From Pseudomonadota bacterium (GTDB lineage Bacteria; Pseudomonadota; Alphaproteobacteria; Rhizobiales; Devosiaceae): DNA of 11,621 nucleotides. Positions 1-7,034 of this stretch are shown in pieces. A program made the position numbers and the translations under genes. The notes under the pieces are model-generated. The model made no database searches. It was not told the origin of the DNA and saw only the letters and a program-made list of their open reading frames with translations. The DNA is taken from assembly GCA_023437755.1 (NCBI GenBank), contig JAEZFJ010000297.1:1-11621 (forward strand), given 5' to 3'. The stretch's first letter is position 1, and each line of letters opens with the position of its first letter.

Positions 1-619
1 GCTCAACGGCGCGACGGACCTCCCGCCTACGACGACGCTGATGGGCCGGAACTATCCCGAGCCCGGCAATGGCTGCACCAGCCACCAGATCGTGCCGCTG
101 ACGTCGAACAAGCCTGCGCTGCACGCGGCCATCAACGCCTTGGTCGACAATGGCTCGACGTCCGGCAGCCTCGGCGTCCTGTGGTCCTGGTACATGCTGG
201 CGCCGAACTTCGGCTATGTCTGGCCGGTGGAATCGCGTCCCGCGGCCTATCGTGGCGACAACCTCCTGAAGGCCGCCATCATCATGACGGACGGCGAGTT
301 CAACACCGTCCATTGCAATGGCGTGGTGGCCCGCAACACCGGCACCGGCAGCGGCGGTGGCAAGATCAATTGCGACGCGCCGAACGGCGACCCCTATGAT
401 CAGGCGCGCGCCTATTGCAACGCCATGAAGGCGTCGGCCAACGGCATCATCGTCTATACGGTGGGCTTCGGCATCAGCCCCGGGACCCCGGCGGCCGACT
501 TCATGAGTTCGTGTGCATCCACGTCCGAGAATGCCTATCTCGCCCAGAACGGCGCTGCGCTGACCGCGGCGTTCCGGCAGATCGCGCAGAACATCTCGGC
601 ACTGCGCGTGGCGCGCTGA
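1..619 (+). CDS. TadG-like von Willebrand factor A pilus-assembly protein (C-terminal part)
   Basis: The gene enters from outside the window: the frame is open from base 2, and the first visible Met (base 41) is internal. About 205 C-terminal residues remain. Seen: a von Willebrand A core with a hydrophobic strand running into MTDGEFNT (bases 286-306), where the Asp fits the third metal-site (MIDAS) position. Next come a Gly-rich loop bounded by two Cys, a strand reading IIVYTVGFG, a Cys-containing segment, and the ending AAFRQIAQNISALRVAR. This order matches the C-terminus of TadG-type proteins of Hyphomicrobiales, which are membrane-anchored by an N-terminal helix and associated with Flp/Tad pilus assembly. 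The helix and the first MIDAS motif (DxSxS) would lie upstream and are not visible. Five visible Cys suggest disulfides in the periplasm. The stop lies 18 bp from the encoded CCA end of the convergent tRNA gene. The family is well supported; an actual pilus role is inferred, since no other tad gene is visible. Confidence 0.85.
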   Translation, partial: LNGATDLPPTTTLMGRNYPEPGNGCTSHQIVPLTSNKPALHAAINALVDNGSTSGSLGVLWSWYMLAPNFGYVWPVESRPAAYRGDNLLKAAIIMTDGEFNTVHCNGVVARNTGTGSGGGKINCDAPNGDPYDQARAYCNAMKASANGIIVYTVGFGISPGTPAADFMSSCASTSENAYLAQNGAALTAAFRQIAQNISALRVAR

Positions 620-637
620 CAACTACCAAGAAGGGAA

Positions 638-714
638 TGGTACCGCCTCCCCGGATTGAACGGGGGACCTCTAGATCCACAATCTAGCGCTCTAACCAAC
701 TGAGCTAAGGCGGC
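638..714 (-). tRNA. tRNA-His, anticodon GTG
   Basis: A full cloverleaf can be folded on the minus strand. The acceptor stem pairs GCCGCCT (714-708) with AGGCGGT. A D-arm with AGCTCAGTTGGTTAGAGC is present. The anticodon stem is CTAGA/TCTAG with loop TTGTGGA, so the anticodon is GTG (678-680), reading His codons. The T-arm contains GTTCAATC. CCA is encoded at 640-638; without it the gene is 641-714 (74 nt). The base 5' of G1 is T (715), so G-1 is not encoded; position 1 faces U72 and the discriminator is A73. Most bacterial tRNA-His species carry G-1 opposite C73. The arrangement here matches the divergent tRNA-His described for a group of Alphaproteobacteria that co-evolved with an altered histidyl-tRNA synthetase. 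Confidence 0.97.
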
Positions 715-756
715 AGGGTGGCTTGCGGGAGCTGGGCTCCGGGCGAAAGCGGGCGG

Positions 757-785
757 AACATAGGCAAGGAACGCGGCGATGACAA
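757..785 (-). promoter_or_regulatory. Predicted sigma-70-type promoter of tRNA-His
   Basis: Read on the minus strand, a -35 box TTGTCA (785-780) is followed by exactly 17 bp and a -10 box TATGTT (762-757). Transcription would start near 750, about 36 nt before the mature 5' end of the tRNA, leaving a short leader for RNase P to remove. Box quality, spacing and placement all agree, but no start site has been measured. Confidence 0.65.
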
Positions 786-926
786 GCACCGATTTGTCCT
801 GCCCGGCCGCTGGCATTCACAAGGCGCTTAACCAAATGCTGCAATGGTGCGCGGACATCGACGCGCCGCACTGGACCCCGATTTTTCCCCGGGATATTGA
901 AGAAACCTTACATAGGGGCGGCCAAT

Positions 927-945
927 CTGTACCGAATTGGTACAG
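927..945 (+). promoter_or_regulatory. 19-bp palindrome upstream of the kinase-like gene, candidate operator
   Basis: CTGTACCGAATTGGTACAG has perfect 7-bp arms (CTGTACC/GGTACAG) around a 5-bp centre. It lies 37-55 bp before the preferred ATG (982) and contains the possible TTG start at 937. That makes the TTG start less attractive and suggests a dimeric regulator site near the promoter. The half-sites resemble CTGTA/TACAG of LuxR-type boxes, but the spacing (9 bp between these 5-mers, not 6) does not fit that class. The binding protein is unknown. Confidence 0.45.
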
Positions 946-981
946 GCGCAACCGTTGAGTACCGGAGACCCGCTGGGCGAC

Positions 982-3585
982 ATGAACGTCGACTGGACCA
1001 CATCGCCGAGCGGCCAGCGCGTTACAGCGCACGCCGACGACGCCCGTCCGGCCTGGCTCTGGTCCCAGGACGGGCAGAGCCTGCTTTGGCACAATCAGGC
1101 CGCCGAGCTGTTTCTTGCCAAGGTGAAGAAGCACGGATTGAAGAAGCAGCCGCTTGCGGCACCGATCAAGGGGCAGGTGCAGCGCATCATCCGTCTCGGC
1201 TCCGTGGGGCGGGCAAGCCTGGCCCGGATTCAGTTTCTGGCCGGCGAGCGGCCAGCCTCCGCCACATGCTCGGTGACGCCACTGGTCTGGGGGGATGGCC
1301 AAAGCGCCCTGCTCATCGTTGGGGTCGACCCCATCGACGAGGCCGTGTTGGACGCGGCACACGGAGCGGCAGCCGCCGCAGAGCCGGACCAATCTCAGCC
1401 GATCCCGGAAGCGGTGCTGGACCCTGCCCCCGCGCTCGCACCACGGCCCCCCCCGTCGGAAGCCGATACCAAAGCGGAGCCGTCGTCGCAGCGCCCATCT
1501 GCGCCGGAGGACCTGTCGGAGGCCGATGCCGACGCTTGGGTCGAATCGGTCGAACCACCCCTTGTTGCCGCGCCGACCGAGCGGGAAGCGGAGGAAGCAG
1601 CCGCGCCCGCGGAGGAGGCGGGCTGGGATCGAGATATCGCGCTGACAGAACATGGCACTGAAGGCCGACCGCGCGAGGCCGACCCCGCAGGCGAGCCGGA
1701 GATCGGCCGCCAGGAGCCGTCGGCCCCCGAGGAGGCGCGTTCGGTGCGCAACCGGCTGTCGCGGCTGATCGAGATGCTGAGCGACGAGCAGGCCGAGGCC
1801 GCTGAAGCGGAGCGGGCCGACCCAAACGCGACGACCGCGTCGCCAACCGAGGAGCCAACGTCAGCGGAGACCGAGGCGGCGGAGTTCGCGGAGACCGACG
1901 ACGAGGGCTCCACGCAGCTGTTCCGCGTGACTGCTCGCCGGATCGCTGCGGCGGACGAGTCGGAGACTGCATCGGATCCGGTGCGGGAAACGCCGGCGGA
2001 GACGAATCCGCCACCGTCAGCGGAGTCGCCGCCCGATTCGGAAACGGTGGAGCGGGTCTCCCGCTACAATTTCGACGAGCTTGCCCGGATTCTCAACGAC
2101 CGGGTCGGTGACAGCAATCCGGCGCCCGTCCCTTCTCCTGCCAAGGCGGGCGAGTTGGTGAGCTTGGGCGGCGAGACGCTGGTGCTCAACCGCCTGCCGC
2201 TTGGCATTCTGGTTTTTCGCGACCAGCAGATCCTGTTCGCCAACCGAGCCATCACCGAGATGGTGGGTTACGAGTCGGTGGAAAGCCTGCGGCAGGCGGG
2301 CCTTGCCGCGGTGTTTCCCGCGGCCGGGCCGGACGAGCCGGCAGCAGGGCCGGTGAACCACCTGGTGCAGCGGGACGGCACCCTGGTGCCGGTGACGGCG
2401 CGACTGCAGTCGATCTCATGGCATGGTCGGCCGGCGCTGATGCTGTCGGCCAGCGCCACCGAAGTGCGCACGGGCCACGAGGCGGCGGTGCGTGCCTTTG
2501 CCGAGGCGTTCGCCGATATCAGCGGCGACGGGTTCATCGAGGCGACACGCTCCGGCACGGTCAGCGCCCTCTCCGGACGCGCGCGTGAAGTGCTGGGAGA
2601 CTCGGTGGCCATCGGCAAGACGCTGATCGAGCTCATTGCCGATTCCGATCGCGAAACCCTCCGCGCCTTCCTCGAGCGCCCGGCCCGCTTTGCCGAAACC
2701 GCACGACCGGCGGAAACGCTGCGGCTGCGCAATGGCCGGGGTGACCTCGCGCTGTTTGCGCAGGGTCAGGCGGGTGTCGTGTCCGGCTATTTCGGACTGA
2801 TCCGCCCGCGCGCCGCCCGCTCGGCGGCCGTGCGGCTTGCCGCCGCCGGAAGTGGTGACGATCCGGGCTTGCTCGCGCGCATCAGCCGCGGGGTACGGCG
2901 GCCGCTCAACACCATTATCGGCTTCTCGGACCTGCTGCGGACCGCAGCCACCGGTGCGGCCGATCCCGATCGCCAGAACAGCTATGCCGCCGATATTGCC
3001 AGCGCCGGGCTGGAGATCGCTGCCCTTGTCGACGAGCTAGAGGACTACGCCAGGCTGCGGGAGGGCCGCTACCTGGCGCAGCGCGCCAGCGTCGACCTTG
3101 CCGGCCTGCTCGAAAGCAGCGTGGTGCGGGTGCGCCAGCAGGCGAGCAGCGCCCGGGTCTTCGTGCGCAGCGGTATCTCCGAGCGGCTGCCGCGGATCAC
3201 CGCCGACCGTGCATCCCTGGCGCAGGCGGTGCTGAATCTGCTGGCGAGCGCCATCGACCAGACGCCCACTGGCGGAACGGTGGTGATCTCGGCCCAGAGG
3301 GAGGACAACGACGGCATCGCCATCCACATCCGCGACGGTTCCGATACCCCGGTCGACATGGCCGAACGGTTCGTGGTGTTCCGCGACGGCGTCGGCCAGG
3401 ATGGGCAGGCGCTGGCGCCGGTGCGCTCCAGCGTAGGGCTGGCGCTGACACGGTCCCTGCTGGCGGTGAACACCTTCTCGCTCGCCGTCGATCCGGCGGG
3501 GGAGCAGGGGCTGCTGTTCAGCCTCAGGATTCCGGCCGAGTGTGTGGAGCCGGCGGGGAAGTCCGGCGTCGCCGAAGAACACTAA
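982..3585 (+). CDS. PAS-domain histidine-kinase-like protein with degenerate catalytic motifs (probable pseudokinase)
   Basis: This 867-aa protein (numbered from ATG 982) has no signal peptide or membrane helix and is probably cytoplasmic. Order: an N-terminal PAS-like segment (about 20-115, ARPAWLWSQDGQSLLW); an acidic Ala/Glu/Pro-rich linker (about 120-400); a clear PAS domain (about 402-490); a second, weaker PAS (about 500-610); a HisKA-like helix pair (about 628-700); and a HATPase-like domain (about 715-860). The H-box reads ISRGVRRPLNTIIGFSD: the phospho-acceptor His is Arg636 and the next Glu is Gly637. In the N-box Asn752 remains, but the metal-binding Asn is Ser756. The G1 box reads DGSDTP (785-790) instead of DxGxG, and the G2 box has lost its first glycines (SSVGLAL). 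Autophosphorylation therefore looks unlikely; a scaffold or allosteric role like that of DivL, which has Tyr for His, is inferred. No response regulator is adjacent. The start is uncertain: TTG 937 (882 aa) and TTG 955 are in frame, and none has a strong ribosome-binding site. Confidence 0.85.
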   Translation: MNVDWTTSPSGQRVTAHADDARPAWLWSQDGQSLLWHNQAAELFLAKVKKHGLKKQPLAAPIKGQVQRIIRLGSVGRASLARIQFLAGERPASATCSVTPLVWGDGQSALLIVGVDPIDEAVLDAAHGAAAAAEPDQSQPIPEAVLDPAPALAPRPPPSEADTKAEPSSQRPSAPEDLSEADADAWVESVEPPLVAAPTEREAEEAAAPAEEAGWDRDIALTEHGTEGRPREADPAGEPEIGRQEPSAPEEARSVRNRLSRLIEMLSDEQAEAAEAERADPNATTASPTEEPTSAETEAAEFAETDDEGSTQLFRVTARRIAAADESETASDPVRETPAETNPPPSAESPPDSETVERVSRYNFDELARILNDRVGDSNPAPVPSPAKAGELVSLGGETLVLNRLPLGILVFRDQQILFANRAITEMVGYESVESLRQAGLAAVFPAAGPDEPAAGPVNHLVQRDGTLVPVTARLQSISWHGRPALMLSASATEVRTGHEAAVRAFAEAFADISGDGFIEATRSGTVSALSGRAREVLGDSVAIGKTLIELIADSDRETLRAFLERPARFAETARPAETLRLRNGRGDLALFAQGQAGVVSGYFGLIRPRAARSAAVRLAAAGSGDDPGLLARISRGVRRPLNTIIGFSDLLRTAATGAADPDRQNSYAADIASAGLEIAALVDELEDYARLREGRYLAQRASVDLAGLLESSVVRVRQQASSARVFVRSGISERLPRITADRASLAQAVLNLLASAIDQTPTGGTVVISAQREDNDGIAIHIRDGSDTPVDMAERFVVFRDGVGQDGQALAPVRSSVGLALTRSLLAVNTFSLAVDPAGEQGLLFSLRIPAECVEPAGKSGVAEEH

Positions 3586-3735
3586 GAATCCACCCTCCGC
3601 AATTCGTCGGGTTGAACTTGCTCGACGGGTCCGGCCTCGTAGGAAAGTATCACCACGGACGGTGCTGCCATGTCAGTGGCGATGCTCTATTAGGGGCGCG
3701 GAGCGGCCATCGGGCCGGACAAACAGGGGACGACA

Positions 3736-5214
3736 ATGCATGCTTGGGTGAAGGCCTCATGGCTGGCGGCCGCGCTGGCGACCGGCGCGATTCCGGCGGC
3801 GGCGCAGCAAACCGAAGTGCGGATCGGCGTTGCGCTGGAGCCGCCGATTCTTGACCCCACCGCCGGCGCAGCGGAGGCCATCGACATCGTGGTGTACCAG
3901 AACGTGTTCGAAGGCCTGACGCGGGTGGACCAGAACGGCGCGGTGCAGCCCGGCCTGGCGACTGACTGGACCATTTCCGAAGACGGGCTGACCTATACCT
4001 TCACCCTCGCCGGGGGCGTGACCTTCCACGACGGGTCGACCTTCGACGCCGACGACGTGAAGTTCACCTTCGAGCGCATCCTGGGGCCCGATAGCGTCAA
4101 CGCGCACAAGGAGTTCTACGAGCCGATCGAGAGCGTGACGGTGATCGACCCACTGACGGTGGAGCTCAAGCTCAGCCGCCAGATCGGCAATTTGCTGTTC
4201 GACCTCGGCCGCGGCGACGCGGTGATCGTGGCGCCGGAGAGCGCCGACAACAATGCCAACGAGCCGATCGGCACCGGGCCCTTTGCCTTCGTGCAGTGGG
4301 ATCGCGGCAGCCGGGTGATCCTCGAACGCTATGAACCCTATTGGGGCGAGGCGCCCGCCCTGAGCCGCGCCACCTACCTGTTCATCGACGACACGGCGGC
4401 GATGACCAGTGCGCTGCTGGCCGGCAACATCGACGGCACCAACAATTTCGGCCAGGAAGCACTGGCGGTGTTCGAGGGCAATCCGCAGTTCACCGTGCTG
4501 GTGGGCTCCACCGAAGGCGAGACCATCCTTGCCACCAACAACCAGAAGGCGCCGTTCGACGACCTCAAGATCCGCCAGGCAATGGCCCACGCGCTCGACC
4601 GGGAAGCGATCATCGAAGGTGCGACCTATGGCTACGGCACGCCGATCGGCTCGCACTTTGCGCCGCACCACCCTTCTTACGTCGACCTGACCGGCACCTA
4701 CCCCTACGATCCGGACACGGCCAGGGCGCTGCTGGCAGAAGCGGGATATCCGGACGGGTTTTCGGCGACGCTGAAGCTGCCACCACTGGCCTATGCCCGG
4801 CTGTCGGGCCAGATCATCGCCAGCCAGTTTGCCGAAGTCGGCATCCGGCTCGAGCTGATCAATGTCGAGTTTGCGCAGTGGCTTGAGGACGTCTATTCCA
4901 ACAAGGACTACGACCTCACAATCATCAGCCATGTCGAGCCGTTCGACGTTGGCAACTACGCCAACCCCGACTACTACTTCGGCTACGACAACCCCGAATT
5001 CCAGGCGCTGGTCGACGAGCTCAATGGCACCACTGACGACGCCCAGCGCCGTGAACTCGCCGTCGAGGTGCAGGAGATACTTGCACGCGATGCGGTCAAT
5101 GGCTGGCTGTTCCAGCTGCCGCAGACGGGCGTGTGGAACAGCAAGCTCGCCGGCATGTGGCCGAACTCGCCGATCGAGGGGCTGGTGCTGCGGGATATCC
5201 ACTGGACTGAGTAG
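3736..5214 (+). CDS. ABC transporter periplasmic substrate-binding protein, family 5 (peptide/nickel type)
   Basis: This 492-aa protein is the ligand-capturing subunit of the importer encoded by the next three genes. It begins with a Sec signal peptide: a short N-region with Lys6, a hydrophobic stretch, then IPAAAQQ with likely cleavage after Ala23. There is no lipobox Cys, so it should be free in the periplasm. The mature part shows the family-5 hallmark around residues 94-114 (GVTFHDGSTFDADDVKFTFER), an early strand RIGVALEPPILDPT, and later PYDPDTARALLAEAGYPDGF, usual in DppA/OppA/HbpA-like proteins; the length is normal for the family. The start is supported by AGGGGA at 3725-3730, 5 nt before the ATG. 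The ligand cannot be read from sequence: di- or oligopeptides, glutathione, opines or similar are all possible. The 150-bp leader holds no promoter I could call. Confidence 0.92.
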   Translation: MHAWVKASWLAAALATGAIPAAAQQTEVRIGVALEPPILDPTAGAAEAIDIVVYQNVFEGLTRVDQNGAVQPGLATDWTISEDGLTYTFTLAGGVTFHDGSTFDADDVKFTFERILGPDSVNAHKEFYEPIESVTVIDPLTVELKLSRQIGNLLFDLGRGDAVIVAPESADNNANEPIGTGPFAFVQWDRGSRVILERYEPYWGEAPALSRATYLFIDDTAAMTSALLAGNIDGTNNFGQEALAVFEGNPQFTVLVGSTEGETILATNNQKAPFDDLKIRQAMAHALDREAIIEGATYGYGTPIGSHFAPHHPSYVDLTGTYPYDPDTARALLAEAGYPDGFSATLKLPPLAYARLSGQIIASQFAEVGIRLELINVEFAQWLEDVYSNKDYDLTIISHVEPFDVGNYANPDYYFGYDNPEFQALVDELNGTTDDAQRRELAVEVQEILARDAVNGWLFQLPQTGVWNSKLAGMWPNSPIEGLVLRDIHWTE

Positions 5215-5244
5215 CCAGACGCCGATCGCAGGGAAGGCGGTCAG

Positions 5245-6198
5245 ATGATCGCCTTCTTCGTGCGCCGAGTGCTCGGCTTTGTCGTGACGCTGTTTCTGGC
5301 GGCGGTGGCGATCTTTGCCGTGCTGAACGTGTTGCCGGGCGATCCGGCGCAGTTCACGCTGGGGCTCAATGCCTCGCCGGAAGCGGTGGCGCGGCTGCGC
5401 GCGCAGATGGGGCTCGACCGCCCCGCCCCGGAGCGCTTCTTCGACTGGCTGTTCGGCATGCTGCGCGGCGACTTCGGACAATCCTATACCCAACGGGCGC
5501 CGGTGGCGCAGTTGATATGGGACCGGGTGGGAGTGACGGTGCCGCTCGCCGTGATGGCGATGGTGATCTCCGCGCTGGTGGGGCTGCCGCTCGGCATTCT
5601 GGCGGCGCGGCGGCGGGGCAAGCCGCTCGATACGGCGCTCATGGTGCTGGCGCAGACCGGGATCGCCATCCCCAATTTCTGGTTCGGCATGCTGCTGACG
5701 CTGCTGTTTGCGGTGGGGCTGCGCTGGCTGCCGCCCGGCGGTTTCACGCCATGGCACGAAAATCCGGGACTGGCGTTCCGCGGACTGATCCTGCCGGCGC
5801 TGGCACTGGCTCTGCCGCAGGCTTCCATCCTGGCGCGGGTGATGCGCACGGCGCTGGTGGATGTCACGGGACAGGATTTCATCCGTACGGCGCGGGCCAA
5901 GGGGCTGACGCTGGGGGAGGCGGTGTGGCGCCACGGCGTCCGCAATGCGCTGTTGCCGGTGCTGACCATTCTCGGACTGCAGTTTGCCTTCCTGATCGCG
6001 GGCACCATCATCGTTGAGAACGTGTTCTACCTGCCCGGACTCGGGCGGCTGGTCTTCAATGCCGTGCTGGAGCGCGACCTGGTGCTGGTGCAGGGCGCGA
6101 CCATTATCCTCGTGCTGGTGGTGACTGCCACCATGCTGATCACCGATCTGACCTACGCGCTGGTCGATCCGCGCCTGAGAGAGCGGATGGCACCGTGA
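5245..6198 (+). CDS. ABC transporter permease, DppB/OppB type
   Basis: This 317-aa inner-membrane protein is one half of the transport channel. TM1 (about 9-30) is followed by LPGDPAQFTLG and a periplasmic loop typical of DppB, with FGQSYTQRAPVAQLI near residue 77. Further hydrophobic segments lie at about 98-120, 132-157, 178-195, 235-257 and 280-302. The coupling loop that docks the ATPase (EAA motif) is at about 204-235 (DFIRTARAKGLTLGEAVWRH). The C-terminal YALVDPRLR is a family signature. The ribosome-binding site AGGGAAGG (5230-5237) lies 7 nt before the ATG. The gap to the binding-protein gene is 30 bp, and the stop overlaps the start of the next permease by 4 bp (GTGA), consistent with translational coupling. 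Confidence 0.94.
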   Translation: MIAFFVRRVLGFVVTLFLAAVAIFAVLNVLPGDPAQFTLGLNASPEAVARLRAQMGLDRPAPERFFDWLFGMLRGDFGQSYTQRAPVAQLIWDRVGVTVPLAVMAMVISALVGLPLGILAARRRGKPLDTALMVLAQTGIAIPNFWFGMLLTLLFAVGLRWLPPGGFTPWHENPGLAFRGLILPALALALPQASILARVMRTALVDVTGQDFIRTARAKGLTLGEAVWRHGVRNALLPVLTILGLQFAFLIAGTIIVENVFYLPGLGRLVFNAVLERDLVLVQGATIILVLVVTATMLITDLTYALVDPRLRERMAP

Positions 6199-7034
6199 AG
6201 CGGCTCCTGCACCATCCGAGCCTGGCGGTTGGACTGGCGGCGACGCTGGTGTTCGTCCTTGTCGGGCTCACCTCGCTGGTGTGGACTCCCTACCCCATCG
6301 AACAGATCGATATCGGCCGTCGCTTCCTCCCCCCGAGCCCCGACCACTGGCTGGGCACCGACAATCTCGGTCGCGACATGCTGGCGCTGGTGATGTCGGG
6401 GACCTTCACCAGCTTCCAGGTCGCCGCGCTGTCGGTGGTTTTCGGCGTGGGGGTAGGCGTGCCGCTCGGATTGGCTGCGGCAGCCTGGGGCGGCGGGGTG
6501 GAATGGCTGGTGCTGCGCCTCAGCGATTTCATGTTCGCCTTTCCCGCGGTGGTCGTCGCCATCCTGATCACTACCCTGCTAGGGCCTGGCGCAACCAACG
6601 CCATCATCGCCATCGGCATCTTCAACATCCCCGTCTTCGCGCGAGTCGCGCGGGGCGGGGCGATAAGCATCGGCACGCTCGATTTCGTCGCCGCGGCCCG
6701 GCTGGCGGGGCTCGGCAAGGCAGCGATCGCCTTGCGACACCTGCTGCCCAACATCATGAGCCTCATTATCGTGCAGGGCACGATCCAGCTCTCACTCGGC
6801 ATTCTTTCAGAAGCGGGGCTGTCTTATATCGGCATCGGCACGCAGCCGCCGGAGACCAGCCTCGGGCTCATGCTTCGCGATGCGCAGGGCATGTTCCTGG
6901 TCCATCCCTGGCTCAGCATCGTGCCGGGGCTCTCCATCGTCCTGATCGTGATCGCGCTGAACATCGCCGGCGACGGCCTGCGCGACGCACTCGACCCGCG
7001 GCTCCGGCAGGGCACCAGTGATGTCCTTGCTTGA
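6195..7034 (+). CDS. ABC transporter permease, DppC/OppC type
   Basis: This 279-aa inner-membrane protein pairs with the DppB-type subunit. It has TM1 at about 11-30, then the DppC signature HWLGTDNLGRDMLA (51-64), which follows TM1 in this family. More hydrophobic segments lie at about 73-97, 115-130, 134-150, 190-210 and 240-258. The EAA docking loop is at about 160-188 (TLDFVAAARLAGLGKAAIALRHLLPNI region), and the C-terminus reads GDGLRDALDPRLR. The GTG start lies inside the preceding gene's stop (GTGA, 6195-6198); only a weak GGATGG precedes it, so expression probably depends on coupling. The protein is slightly shorter than typical DppC because the N-terminal cytoplasmic extension is nearly absent. 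Confidence 0.94.
   Translation: MKRLLHHPSLAVGLAATLVFVLVGLTSLVWTPYPIEQIDIGRRFLPPSPDHWLGTDNLGRDMLALVMSGTFTSFQVAALSVVFGVGVGVPLGLAAAAWGGGVEWLVLRLSDFMFAFPAVVVAILITTLLGPGATNAIIAIGIFNIPVFARVARGGAISIGTLDFVAAARLAGLGKAAIALRHLLPNIMSLIIVQGTIQLSLGILSEAGLSYIGIGTQPPETSLGLMLRDAQGMFLVHPWLSIVPGLSIVLIVIALNIAGDGLRDALDPRLRQGTSDVLA

Noticed and set aside
638..641. The tRNA-His 3' end as an integration site of a mobile element
   Set aside because: No integrase gene, direct repeat of the tRNA end, or change in gene style is visible on either side.
828..833. TTAACC as a CtrA-type cell-cycle site near the kinase-like gene
   Set aside because: The second TTAA half-site at the required 7-bp spacing is missing.
927..945. 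The palindrome as a quorum-sensing LuxR-type box
   Set aside because: The CTGTA and TACAG half-sites are separated by 9 bp rather than the usual 6, and no luxR/luxI gene is present.
897..1661. A 254-codon plus-strand open frame overlapping the start of the kinase-like gene
   Set aside because: Arg/Gly/Ala-rich out-of-frame product of GC-rich DNA with no Shine-Dalgarno. The overlapping frame continues into clear PAS and kinase-like domains.
3670..3693. A 7-codon mini-ORF (MSVAMLY) in the leader of the ABC operon
   Set aside because: Too short to be distinguished from chance; no run of codons for a single amino acid and no attenuator-like hairpin follows it.
3704..3717. CGGCC-ATCG-GGCCG stem before the binding-protein gene as a terminator
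   Set aside because: Only a 5-bp stem and no T-run; expected often by chance in DNA this rich in G and C.
3757..5934. A 725-codon open frame on the minus strand across the binding protein and first permease
   Set aside because: It is antisense to two well-recognised genes. Its composition (His, Arg, Gln-rich) is typical of the reverse frame of GC-rich coding DNA, and no domain is recognisable.
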